Positions 9,980-18,510 of a stretch of DNA of 64,000 bases are shown here, piece by piece (position 1 is the stretch's first letter; the number at the start of each line of letters is the position of its first letter). Below the pieces are notes generated by a model. It made no database searches, was not told the origin of the DNA, and saw only the letters and a program-made list of their open reading frames with translations. Both the position numbers and the translations under genes were made by a program. This stretch comes from an uncultured Pelagibacteraceae bacterium (GTDB lineage Bacteria; Pseudomonadota; Alphaproteobacteria; Pelagibacterales; Pelagibacteraceae): contig CACBYG010000006.1 of the NCBI GenBank assembly GCA_902543535.1, positions 35,869 through 99,868 of the forward strand, written 5' to 3'.

Positions 9980-10037
9980 TATTGATTAATTTAATTTAAC
10001 TATTAAAAACAAAATATCTTAAAGGAGATATTTTGTT
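9966..10037 (+). promoter_or_regulatory. Repeat and hairpin enclosing the prpD start
   Basis: The element CAAAATATCTT occurs twice, at 9966-9976 (end of gph) and 10010-10020. AACAAAATATCT at 10008-10019 is a perfect complement of AGATATTTTGTT at 10026-10037, giving a 12-bp stem with a 6-nt loop TAAAGG. The Shine-Dalgarno AAAGGAG (10021-10027) sits in the loop and first stem bases, and the TTG start (10033-10035) is in the 3' arm. The upstream copy could pair with the same 3' arm. This could restrict prpD translation; there is no T tract, so it is not a terminator. Confidence 0.6.
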
Positions 10038-11535
10038 ATTACATACTGTAAAAGTTTATCCATCAAAAATTAACTTACCAAAAAAGAAACAGCTTGCCTG
10101 GAAGATTGCAGAAATAGCTAGTGATAATGCTAAATTAAATAAGGATGCAATCGAAATGGTAATAAATAGAATTATTGATAACGCATCTGTTGCAGTTGCT
10201 TCTCTAAATAGGAGACCTGTAATATCTTCAAGAGAAATGGCATTAAAACATTCTAGAAAAAATGGGGCAACTTTGTTTGGTGTAAACTCAAAATTAAAAT
10301 TTGATTGTGAGTGGGCAGCTTGGTCAAACGGTACAGCTGTTAGAGAGCTCGATTTTCATGATACTTTTTTAGCAGCTGATTACAGTCATCCAGGTGATAA
10401 TATTCCACCAATATTAGCTGTTGCACAACAAAATAAAAAAAGTGGTTTAGACCTTTTAAAAGGAATTATTACTGCTTATGAAGTTCAAGTAAATCTAGTT
10501 AAAGGTATATGCCTTCATAAACATAAGGTAGACCATATCGCTCACCTTGGTCCAAGTGTAGCAGCAGGATTAGGTTCAATGTTAAAACTTAATACAGAAA
10601 CTATTTATCAAGCAGTTCAACAAGCTCTTCATACAACGATATCTACTAGACAATCTAGAAAGGGTGAAATCTCCAGTTGGAAAGCATATGCACCTGCGCA
10701 TGCTGGTAAACTTGCAATTGAGGCTGTGGACAGAGTAATGAGAGGAGAAGGAGCTCCCAGTCCAATATACGAAGGTGAAGACAGTGTTATCGCAAGAATA
10801 TTAGATGGAAAAAAAGCAAATTATAAAGTTCCATTACCGAGGATAAAAGAGAGTAAAAAAGCAATATTAGAAACTTATACAAAAGAATATTCAGCTGAGT
10901 ATCAATCTCAGGCACTAATTGATCTGGCAAAAAAATTAAAGACTAAAATACCAAATGTAAACTTAATTAAAAAAATTGATATATATACAAGTCATCATAC
11001 TCATTATGTAATTGGAACTGGTGCGAATGATCCACAAAAAATGGACCCAAACGCAAGTCGAGAAACTCTAGACCACTCAATTATGTATATATTTGCTGTT
11101 GCATTAGAAGATGGGGATTGGCACCATGTTAAATCTTACACTAAAGCAAGAGCAAATAAGAAAAGTACTATAAAAATTTGGAGATGCATTAAAACTTATG
11201 AAGATAAAAAATGGACTAAGAAATATCACGATCCTAACCCAAAATATAAGTCCTTTGGTGCAAAAGTAGTGGTTACCTTGAATAACGGTAAGAAAATTAC
11301 TGAAGCACTTGATAAAGCCGATGCCCACCCATATGGCGCAAGACCATTTAAAAGACAAAATTATATTAATAAATTTCTAACACTTACTGAAGGTATTCTT
11401 GATAAAAGAGAGAGTGACCGTTTTTTAAAAAATGTGCAGAATTTAGAGAATTTAAAATCTGGTCAGTTAGATAATTTAAATTTAATTGTGAAAAAAAGTA
11501 AATTAAAACGAAATCTGAAAAAAGGAATTTTTTAA
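10033..11535 (+). CDS. prpD: 2-methylcitrate dehydratase, MmgE/PrpD family
   Basis: Dehydrates 2-methylcitrate in the methylcitrate cycle for propionyl-CoA oxidation. The 500-residue MmgE/PrpD fold shows family blocks [43 protein letters not shown] and [18 protein letters not shown]. The start is TTG at 10033, preceded by AAAGGAG with about 5 nt spacing; no ATG lies near enough to replace it, and the start is inside a hairpin. The stop overlaps the prpB ATG by one base (TAATG). Operon membership with prpB and prpC makes this the true PrpD, as opposed to the paralogue at 40259-41683. Confidence 0.92.
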   Translation: MLLHTVKVYPSKINLPKKKQLAWKIAEIASDNAKLNKDAIEMVINRIIDNASVAVASLNRRPVISSREMALKHSRKNGATLFGVNSKLKFDCEWAAWSNGTAVRELDFHDTFLAADYSHPGDNIPPILAVAQQNKKSGLDLLKGIITAYEVQVNLVKGICLHKHKVDHIAHLGPSVAAGLGSMLKLNTETIYQAVQQALHTTISTRQSRKGEISSWKAYAPAHAGKLAIEAVDRVMRGEGAPSPIYEGEDSVIARILDGKKANYKVPLPRIKESKKAILETYTKEYSAEYQSQALIDLAKKLKTKIPNVNLIKKIDIYTSHHTHYVIGTGANDPQKMDPNASRETLDHSIMYIFAVALEDGDWHHVKSYTKARANKKSTIKIWRCIKTYEDKKWTKKYHDPNPKYKSFGAKVVVTLNNGKKITEALDKADAHPYGARPFKRQNYINKFLTLTEGILDKRESDRFLKNVQNLENLKSGQLDNLNLIVKKSKLKRNLKKGIF

Positions 11536-12431
11536 TGCACTTTATTGAAAAAGAACCAGGCCAAAAAAGAATAGATTTTGATCTAAAGCTAAAAACTAAC
11601 AATATTTTAAGAATACCTGGTGCATATAACCCTTTAACAGCAAAGTTAATCGAAGAAATAGGATATGATGCGGTTTACGTTTCAGGAGGGGTAATGGCAA
11701 ATGATTTGGGCTTTCCTGATATAGGACTTACTACTTTGCAGGATGTAAGCACTAGATCTTATTTGATATCAAGAGTTACAAATCTTCCAACTATTGTTGA
11801 CATTGATACAGGATTTAAATCTTGTAAAGAAACTATTGAAACATTTGAAGAGTTTGGAATTACAGGAGTTCATTTAGAAGATCAAATTGAGAGAAAAAGA
11901 TGTGGTCATCTGGATAACAAAGAATTAATTTCAACTGAGGCAATGGTTAAAAAGATAAAAGAATGTGTTGCTTCTAAAAAAGATCCAAATTTTAAAATTA
12001 TTGCTAGGTCAGATGCAAAAGGAGTTGAAGGTATTGATAAAATGATTGAGAGGTGTAAAGCATATATTGACGCTGGTGCAGAAATCATTTTTCCTGAAGC
12101 GCTTCAAGATGAAAAAGATTTTGAAAAGGTAAGGAAGGAACTCAAGTGTTATTTGCTTGCAAATATGACTGAATTTGGCAAATCAAAATTATTTAATTAT
12201 AAAGATTTAGAAAATATGGGATTTAACATAGTTATTTACCCAGTTACTACCCAAAGATTAGCGATGAAAAATGTCGAGGATGGATTGAGAGACATTTATG
12301 CAAGTGGACACCAGAACAACATCTTAGATAAGATGCAAACTAGAAAAAGGCTATATGAATTGGTTGAATATGAAAAATATAACTCCTTAGATGAAAAAAT
12401 TTATAACTTTAGTACGGAAGGACACGAATAA
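11535..12431 (+). CDS. prpB: 2-methylisocitrate lyase
   Basis: Cleaves 2-methylisocitrate to pyruvate and succinate. At 298 residues it is the normal length for PrpB of the PEP mutase/isocitrate lyase superfamily. Visible blocks are IPGAYNPLTAKLIEEIGYDA, VYVSGGVMAN, VDIDTGF and the catalytic-Cys loop KRCGHLDNKE. Overlaps of one base with prpD and with prpC (both TAATG) show a translationally coupled operon. Full-length isocitrate lyase is much longer, and oxaloacetate decarboxylase-like paralogues are excluded mainly by context. Confidence 0.93.
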   Translation: MHFIEKEPGQKRIDFDLKLKTNNILRIPGAYNPLTAKLIEEIGYDAVYVSGGVMANDLGFPDIGLTTLQDVSTRSYLISRVTNLPTIVDIDTGFKSCKETIETFEEFGITGVHLEDQIERKRCGHLDNKELISTEAMVKKIKECVASKKDPNFKIIARSDAKGVEGIDKMIERCKAYIDAGAEIIFPEALQDEKDFEKVRKELKCYLLANMTEFGKSKLFNYKDLENMGFNIVIYPVTTQRLAMKNVEDGLRDIYASGHQNNILDKMQTRKRLYELVEYEKYNSLDEKIYNFSTEGHE

Positions 12432-13555
12432 TGAGTGACGAAATCAAAAAAGGTTTATTAGGAATTGTTGTTGATGAGACTGAAGTTTCAAAAGTAATGC
12501 CTGAAATTAATTCTTTAACTTATCGAGGATATGCAGCTCAAGACTTATGTGAATATTGCAGATTTGAAGAAGTAGCTTACTTGATTTTAAATAAAGATTT
12601 ACCAAACACAATACAACTTAGAAAATTTGAAAAAGAAGAAAAAAATCACAGAGAATTGTCAAAAAATTTATATGAGATTATAAAGCATATGCCAAAAAAG
12701 TCTCATCCAATGGATGTTGCAAGAACTGCTGTAAGTGTAATGGGTTTAGAGGATAAAGAAACTCAAGATTCCTCTCATGAAGCAAATATGAGGAAAGCTT
12801 TAAGAATTTTTGCAAAAACCCCAACTGCTTTAGCTGCATTTTATAGAATTAGAAAAGGTAAGAAAATAATAAAACCTAAAAAGAATTTAACTTTTGCTGA
12901 AAATTTTTTTTATATGTGCTTTGGTAAAGTACCTCAAAAAGAAATTGTTAAAGCTTTTGATGTTTCTTTAATACTTTATGCTGAACATAGTTTTAATGTT
13001 TCAACTTTTACAGCAAGAACTATTACAAGTAGTTTATCTGATATTCATGGAGCAATTACTGGAGCAATTGCCAGTTTGAAAGGACCATTGCATGGTGGTG
13101 CTAATGAAGAAGTTATGCACATGATGAACAAAATTAAAAAGCCTGAAAACGCACTTAAATGGATCAATAATGCTCTAAAAAATAAAGAAGTAGTTATGGG
13201 TTTTGGACACAGAGTTTATAAATCTGGTGATTCAAGGGTTCCAACCATGAGGGAATATTTTGGAAAAGTTGCAAAACTTAAAAAAGATAAAAAATTTGAA
13301 AAAATTTATGACATTGTTGAAAGAGTTATGATTAAAGAGAAAAATATCTACCCAAATGTTGATTATCCTACAGGACCTACGTATCATTTGATGGGATTTG
13401 ATACAGATTTTTTTACACCAATATTTGTTATTTCAAGAGTAACAGGTTGGTCTGCCCATATTATGGAGCAACACGCAGCAAATAAACTTATTAGACCTTT
13501 AGCTAGCTACAAAGGTAACAAACATAGAAAAGTCCTACAATTAAATCAAAGATAA
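12431..13555 (+). CDS. prpC: 2-methylcitrate synthase
   Basis: Condenses propionyl-CoA with oxaloacetate to 2-methylcitrate. The 374-residue citrate-synthase fold shows DIHGAITGAIASLKGPLHGG (catalytic His region), MGFGHRVYKSGDSR and the late catalytic Asp in YPTGPTYHLMGFDTDFF. Its length and its place after prpD-prpB favour methylcitrate over citrate synthase. No prpR-like regulator, propionyl-CoA synthetase or aconitase gene is adjacent, so part of the route is supplied from elsewhere. It is convergent with nrdB with only 10 nt between stops and no clear terminator. Confidence 0.92.
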   Translation: MSDEIKKGLLGIVVDETEVSKVMPEINSLTYRGYAAQDLCEYCRFEEVAYLILNKDLPNTIQLRKFEKEEKNHRELSKNLYEIIKHMPKKSHPMDVARTAVSVMGLEDKETQDSSHEANMRKALRIFAKTPTALAAFYRIRKGKKIIKPKKNLTFAENFFYMCFGKVPQKEIVKAFDVSLILYAEHSFNVSTFTARTITSSLSDIHGAITGAIASLKGPLHGGANEEVMHMMNKIKKPENALKWINNALKNKEVVMGFGHRVYKSGDSRVPTMREYFGKVAKLKKDKKFEKIYDIVERVMIKEKNIYPNVDYPTGPTYHLMGFDTDFFTPIFVISRVTGWSAHIMEQHAANKLIRPLASYKGNKHRKVLQLNQR

Positions 13556-13565
13556 CTTTTAAATA

Positions 13566-14597
13566 TTAACTAAATGCTTCAACCCATGTTCCTTGGGTAG
13601 ATGCTTTAGAATATTCTGTTGCACGACCTTCAAAAAAGTTCATGTGCTCTACAGCGTTAAGCATAGTGTCTAACCAGCCTAGAGGATTCTTATCAACATC
13701 ATAAATTGCCTCTAAACCAAGCTGAACGAGTCTTCTATTAGCTATAAATCGAATATAATCCTTAACATCTTTTGCAGTTAAACCCTCCATTGGACCCATT
13801 TCAAAAGCTAAATCGATAAAAGCATCTTCGTGCTCAATAATTGTTCTGCAAGCTTCGTAAAGTTCTTTTTTCAGTTTTGGTGTCCATATTTCAGGGTTTT
13901 CATTAATGAATTCTTTAAAAACTCTTATCATAGAATTACAGTGAAGAGTTTCATCTCTGACAGACCAGGTAACAATTTGGCCCATACCTTTCATCTTGTT
14001 ATGTCTTGGAAAGTTCAACAAGATAGCAAAACTTGCAAATAACTGAAGCCCTTCAGTAAATGCACTAAATACTGCAACAGTTTTAGCAATATCTTCTTTT
14101 GAATTTACATTAAAGTTTTGCATGTAATCGTATTTATCTTTCATTTCTTTATACTTCATAAAAGCAGAATATTCAGATTCAGGCATACCAATTGTATCTA
14201 AAAGATGTGAGTAAGCAGCAACATGAACTGTTTCCATTGACGCAAAAGCAGTCATCATCATTAAAACTTCAGTTGGTTTAAAAACTGTTGTGTAATGTCT
14301 TAAGTAACAATTGTTTACTTCAACATCGGCTTGAGTAAAAAATCTAAAAATTTGTGTTAATAAATTTTTTTCTGATTGAGATAAATTTTTTTGCCAATCT
14401 CTTACGTCATCACCTAGTGGGACTTCTTCAGGTAACCAATGAATTCTTTGTTGAGTTAACCATGCATCATAACACCATGGATATCTAAAAGGTTTATAAA
14501 CTGGGTTCTCTACTAACAATCCCATTTTTTTTGGTTGAATAATTTCTTTTTTTTCAGATTGAATAACTACTGTATTGATTTTTTCAGCTACTGACAT
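13566..14597 (-). CDS. nrdB: Ribonucleotide reductase, class Ia beta subunit
   Basis: The iron/tyrosyl-radical subunit of aerobic ribonucleotide reductase. Metal and radical residues are visible: ASMETVHVAAYSHL (Glu, His and the radical Tyr) and VRDETLHCNSM (Glu, His). The frame can be extended to a GTG at 14606, but the ATG at 14597 has GAGGAG 8 nt upstream, encoded by the Glu-Glu codons at the end of nrdA, so 14597 is the likely start. It overlaps nrdA by 10 nt, which implies coupled translation of the two subunits. About 343 residues, a normal length. Confidence 0.94.
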   Translation of the reverse strand: MSVAEKINTVVIQSEKKEIIQPKKMGLLVENPVYKPFRYPWCYDAWLTQQRIHWLPEEVPLGDDVRDWQKNLSQSEKNLLTQIFRFFTQADVEVNNCYLRHYTTVFKPTEVLMMMTAFASMETVHVAAYSHLLDTIGMPESEYSAFMKYKEMKDKYDYMQNFNVNSKEDIAKTVAVFSAFTEGLQLFASFAILLNFPRHNKMKGMGQIVTWSVRDETLHCNSMIRVFKEFINENPEIWTPKLKKELYEACRTIIEHEDAFIDLAFEMGPMEGLTAKDVKDYIRFIANRRLVQLGLEAIYDVDKNPLGWLDTMLNAVEHMNFFEGRATEYSKASTQGTWVEAFS

Positions 14598-16525
14598 GAT
14601 AGACACTCCTCGTATTCTGTTTCTTCAGTTTTGGTTGATTTATTTTTATAAACGTTAGCCATAATATCTGTTGATTTTGCATCATTAATATTTTCAGCTC
14701 TTTGAATTGATTTTGATCTACAATAATAAAGGCTCTTTAAACCTTTTTTCCAAGCATCAAAATGAATTTTATGAAGTTCTTTTTTATGAACGTCAGCAGG
14801 TAAGAATAAATTTACTGATTGCGCTTGAGATATAAATGGGGTTCTGTCGCCACTTAACTCAATAATCCAGTTTTGGTTTAGCTCAAATGCTGTTTTAAAA
14901 ACATCTTTCTCTAGATCTGTTAGAAAATCTAAATGTGATATAGAGCCTTGATTTGTTGTAATACTCGACCAAGTTTCATCATCATTTTTGCCGTGACTTT
15001 CTAAGATTTCCTCTAAATATCTATTCTTGACATTAAATGAACCTGACAAAGTTTTGTGAGTGTAACTATTAGCAGCAATGGGCTCTACCCCCGGAGATGC
15101 TCCACCACAAATAATAGAAATTGAAGCTGTCGGCGCAATTGCAGTTTTGTTTGAGAATCTTTCTTGATAACCATACTCTGCAGCATCAGGACACGCACCT
15201 CTCTCTTCTGCTAAATCCTTAGAAGCCTGGTTTACTTTTGCATCTATGTCTTTAAATATTTTTTTATTCCAAGACTTAGCCATTACAGATTCTAAGGGGA
15301 TTCTATTTTTTTGTAGAAATGAATGAAAACCCATTACACCTAATCCAACACTTCGCTCTCTTTCGGCTGAATACTTTGCATCTTTAAATTGATCTGGGGC
15401 TTTATTTATGAAATCAGATAAAACATTGTCTAAGAATCTCATAACATCATTAATCATGTTTGGATCATCTTTCCATTCATCATATTTCTCTAAATTTAAA
15501 GAAGACAAACAGCAAACTGCTGTTCTATCTCTGCCATCTTTGTCTATTCCTGTTGGTAAAGTAATTTCACTACACAAGTTAGAAGTTTTAACAGTAAGAT
15601 TGGCTAATTTATGATGTTGTGGGATTTGTCTGTTAACGGTATCAATATAAATTATATACGGTTCACCAGTTTCTATTCTTGCAGTTAATAATCTTATCCA
15701 TAAATTTCTTGCAGAAATAGTTTGTTGTACTGTTCCATCAGCGGGACTTTTTAATGCCCATTGCTCATCAGTTTCTACAGCTCTCATGAATGCGTCTGAA
15801 ACTAAAACACCATGATGTAAATTTAATGCTTTTCTGTTTGGGTCACCGCCTGTTGGTCTTCTCATTTCTATAAACTCTTCTATTTCCGGATGATCAACTG
15901 GAAGATAACACGCTGCAGAGCCTCTTCTTAAAGAACCTTGGCTAATTGCCATAGTTAAAGAGTCCATAACTTTAATAAATGGAATTATTCCTGAAGTCTT
16001 TCCAACTTTACCAATTTTTTCACCAATAGATCTTAGATTGCCCCAATAACTTCCAATACCACCACCTTTAGCTGCAAGCCAAACATTTTCACTCCACAAA
16101 TCTAAAATACCACCTAAGCTATCTGATGCTTCATTTAAAAAACAAGAAATAGGCAATCCCCTTTTGGTACCTCCGTTTGATAAAACAGGTGTTGCTGGCA
16201 TAAACCAAAGGTTACTTATATAATTATAAATTCTTTGTGCATGAAGATTGTCATCAGCATACGAGCTTGCAACTCTAGCAAATAAATCTTGGAAAGATTC
16301 GTTATGTCCAAGATATCTATCTTTTAAGGTCGCTTTACCAAAGTCCGTCAAGTTTGCATCTTTCGAACGGTCAATCTTAATAATGATACCTTTGTCATTT
16401 TGAAATAGTTCTGTTTCGTTATTTAGTGAGAAAAGGTCAGGTCTTTTATCTTTTGAAACCTCATTAACTTGAGGGCTATATTCAGAGACAGCTTTCTTTA
16501 GGGCCTGCGATAAAATTTTGTTCAT
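14588..16525 (-). CDS. nrdA: Ribonucleotide reductase, class I alpha subunit
   Basis: The catalytic subunit reducing ribonucleoside diphosphates. Visible are MPATPVLSNGGTKRGLPIS followed by the redox Cys, the active-site NLCSEITLPTG, AIAPTASISIICGGASPG and the C-terminal redox pair in EECLSCQ. At 645 residues it is short: the first 65 residues show no ATP-cone sequence, so dATP activity control through a cone appears absent. It is followed by the overlapping nrdB. The 180-nt upstream region contains a GTTC-N7-GTTC site and a palindrome that could control both this gene and the divergent mutase. Confidence 0.94.
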   Translation of the reverse strand: MNKILSQALKKAVSEYSPQVNEVSKDKRPDLFSLNNETELFQNDKGIIIKIDRSKDANLTDFGKATLKDRYLGHNESFQDLFARVASSYADDNLHAQRIYNYISNLWFMPATPVLSNGGTKRGLPISCFLNEASDSLGGILDLWSENVWLAAKGGGIGSYWGNLRSIGEKIGKVGKTSGIIPFIKVMDSLTMAISQGSLRRGSAACYLPVDHPEIEEFIEMRRPTGGDPNRKALNLHHGVLVSDAFMRAVETDEQWALKSPADGTVQQTISARNLWIRLLTARIETGEPYIIYIDTVNRQIPQHHKLANLTVKTSNLCSEITLPTGIDKDGRDRTAVCCLSSLNLEKYDEWKDDPNMINDVMRFLDNVLSDFINKAPDQFKDAKYSAERERSVGLGVMGFHSFLQKNRIPLESVMAKSWNKKIFKDIDAKVNQASKDLAEERGACPDAAEYGYQERFSNKTAIAPTASISIICGGASPGVEPIAANSYTHKTLSGSFNVKNRYLEEILESHGKNDDETWSSITTNQGSISHLDFLTDLEKDVFKTAFELNQNWIIELSGDRTPFISQAQSVNLFLPADVHKKELHKIHFDAWKKGLKSLYYCRSKSIQRAENINDAKSTDIMANVYKNKSTKTEETEYEECLSCQ

Positions 16526-16557
16526 AACTTTTATTATATTTACTTAATTATACGAAA

Positions 16558-16574
16558 ACAACTACATGTTGTAG
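16558..16574. promoter_or_regulatory. Palindrome upstream of nrdA
   Basis: CTACA-TGT-TGTAG (16562-16574) is a perfect inverted repeat, embedded in the overlapping inverted repeat ACAAC-N5-GTTGT (16558-16572). It begins 33 nt upstream of the nrdA start. It does not obviously match the NrdR box. An operator is plausible, but the protein is unknown. Confidence 0.35.
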
Positions 16575-16614
16575 GCGTTTAGTGTTAATATACTATATAA
16601 ACAGTAAATCAACA

Positions 16615-16629
16615 GAACATTTATAGAAC
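16615..16629. promoter_or_regulatory. LexA-type box GTTC-N7-GTTC (read on minus strand)
   Basis: The plus strand reads GAAC-ATTTATA-GAAC, i.e. GTTC-N7-GTTC on the minus strand, which is the alphaproteobacterial LexA (SOS) box. It lies about 90 nt upstream of nrdA and 76 nt upstream of the divergent mutase. Ribonucleotide reductase is a sensible SOS target because repair needs dNTPs. The match is exact at all eight specified bases; binding is inferred. Confidence 0.5.
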
Positions 16630-16704
16630 ATACCCGATTATTTATCAATAAAAAAAATTAAAAAATTACAGGTAATTAACATAAAAGAGATAAGAAATTA
16701 ACAA

Positions 16705-18159
16705 ATGACACAAAATATTAAAATTGATCCCTATGGTTTTAGAGAATATGACGCGCGATGGTTGTACGAAGAAAGCATAAATAAAGCAGGAATAGAGAAT
16801 CTTGGAAAAGGTTTAGGAACACAGATAATTAATCATACCAAAAAAAATAATCCTACAGTTATAGTTGGTCATGACTATCGTTCTTATAGCAAGGAAATAA
16901 AAACAGCTCTTAAAAAAGGATTGCTATCAACTGGGTGTAATGTTGAAGATGTTGGATTATCATTATCACCAATGGTTTATTTTGCTCAGTTTCGTTTGAA
17001 TTCTGATGCAGTTGCAATGGTAACTGCAAGTCATAATGAGAATGGATGGACTGGAGTTAAGATGGGTATCAAAAAAGGATTAACTCATGCGCCAGAAGAA
17101 ATGAAGGAACTAAAAGAAATAACTTTAAATCAAAAATTTAAATCAGGTCGAGGAAAAGAAAAACAAATTGAAAATTTTCAACAAGTTTATAAAGAAGATT
17201 TAATCAAAAATAATAAAATTAAAAAAAAAATAAAAGCAGTTGTTGCATGTGGAAATGGAACTGCCGGTATATTTGCACCAGATATTTTAAGAGGTATCGG
17301 TTGTGAAGTAATCGAACTAGATTGCAATCTAGACTGGACATTTCCAAAGTATAATCCTAATCCTGAAGATTTAGAGATGCTTCATGAGATAGCAAAGTCA
17401 GTAAAAGAAAATAATGCAGATATAGGTTTTGGTTTCGATGGTGATGGTGACAGAGTTGGAGTAATTGATAATAAGGGTAATGAAATATTCTCAGATAAAA
17501 TTGGTTTATTAATTGCTAGAAATTTATCTACAAAACATCAGAATTCTAAATTTGTAGTGGATGTTAAATCTACAGGTTTATACTCAAAAGATAAAGTATT
17601 AGTTAAAAATAATTGCGATACAATTTATTGGAAAACAGGTCATTCACACATTAAAAGAAAAGTTAATACAGAAAAAGCTTTAGCTGGCTTTGAAAAAAGT
17701 GGACACTTCTTTTTTAATCAGCCATTAGGATACGGATATGATGATGGTATTAATTCTGCAATTCAAGTCTGTCATTTAATAAATAATCAAAATAAAAAAA
17801 TGAGTGAAATTATTGAGGAATTACCTACCACCTATCAATCACCTACTATGGCTCCTTTTTGTAAAGATGAAGAAAAATATCAAGTAGTTGAAGAATTAGT
17901 GAAACAGGTCGAGAAAATTAAAAATAATAAAATAAAAATTGATAATCAAATCATTACAGAGATTTTAACAGTTAATGGAATTAGATTTTCTTTTGAGGAT
18001 GGTTCGTGGGGTTTAATCAGGGCATCTTCAAATAAACCATCTTTAGTTGTTGTTATTGAAAGCCCTACATCAGATAAAAGAAAGAAAGTAATCTTCGATT
18101 TTATTGATGATTTGCTTCAAAAAACTGGAAAAATTGGTGATTATGACCAAAAAATCTAG
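16705..18159 (+). CDS. Phosphomannomutase/phosphoglucomutase
   Basis: Interconverts hexose 6- and 1-phosphates (alpha-D-phosphohexomutase family, ManB/AlgC type) for sugar-nucleotide synthesis. The phosphoserine loop is TASHNENGWTGVKMG, the Mg2+ loop GFDGDGDRVG, and the sugar-specificity loop GFEKSGHFFFNQPLGYG. At 484 residues all four domains are expected. It is transcribed divergently from nrdA across the region containing the LexA-like site. A strong intrinsic terminator follows 72 nt after the stop. Substrate preference for mannose or glucose cannot be settled from sequence alone. Confidence 0.87.
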   Translation: MTQNIKIDPYGFREYDARWLYEESINKAGIENLGKGLGTQIINHTKKNNPTVIVGHDYRSYSKEIKTALKKGLLSTGCNVEDVGLSLSPMVYFAQFRLNSDAVAMVTASHNENGWTGVKMGIKKGLTHAPEEMKELKEITLNQKFKSGRGKEKQIENFQQVYKEDLIKNNKIKKKIKAVVACGNGTAGIFAPDILRGIGCEVIELDCNLDWTFPKYNPNPEDLEMLHEIAKSVKENNADIGFGFDGDGDRVGVIDNKGNEIFSDKIGLLIARNLSTKHQNSKFVVDVKSTGLYSKDKVLVKNNCDTIYWKTGHSHIKRKVNTEKALAGFEKSGHFFFNQPLGYGYDDGINSAIQVCHLINNQNKKMSEIIEELPTTYQSPTMAPFCKDEEKYQVVEELVKQVEKIKNNKIKIDNQIITEILTVNGIRFSFEDGSWGLIRASSNKPSLVVVIESPTSDKRKKVIFDFIDDLLQKTGKIGDYDQKI

Positions 18160-18231
18160 AGGTTAATAAACATTATTTTCAACTATTAAGTGTTCATAAA
18201 ATTTTAAAGAATCATTTAACTTTAGTGGTGT

Positions 18232-18269
18232 GAGGTGATGGAGGGAGACTGAAATCACCTCTTTTTTTT
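18232..18269 (+). terminator. Strong intrinsic terminator after the phosphohexomutase
   Basis: GAGGTGAT (18232-18239) pairs perfectly with ATCACCTC (18254-18261), followed by eight T at 18262-18269. The 14-nt loop GGAGGGAGACTGAA is purine-rich and contains a GGAGG that looks like a Shine-Dalgarno. It ends the mutase transcript and leaves about 40 nt before the small membrane protein. Confidence 0.85.
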
Positions 18270-18309
18270 GTAAGATTTATATAATCTAATTTTCCTATAT
18301 ATCTAAGCA

Positions 18310-18510
18310 ATGGCGGATAAAAAAATAAGATCAGTTGCAAAAACTTTTTCTTGGAGGCTTTTTATTTTTATTTATTGGGTAGTATTTGGCTATATTTATA
18401 CTGGTACTTTTGTAGGAGCTGGAATATTAGGAGTTGGATCAATTATTCCACTTTTTTTCTATTACTTCCACGAAAGAATTTGGAATAAAGTTAAATGGGG
18501 AACCAATTAA
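18310..18510 (+). CDS. Small DUF2061 membrane protein
   Basis: A 66-residue protein of the DUF2061 family, with two hydrophobic segments at about residues 15-31 (LFIFIYWVVFGYIYTG) and 33-52 (FVGAGILGVGSIIPLFFYY). The conserved features are SVAKTFSWRL near the N-terminus and YYFHERIWNKVKWG at the C-terminus. Family members occur alone or fused to sulfate-assimilation kinases, but no biochemical role is established to my knowledge. It is followed, overlapping by 4 nt, by the convergent malonyl-CoA decarboxylase gene. Confidence 0.75.
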   Translation: MADKKIRSVAKTFSWRLFIFIYWVVFGYIYTGTFVGAGILGVGSIIPLFFYYFHERIWNKVKWGTN

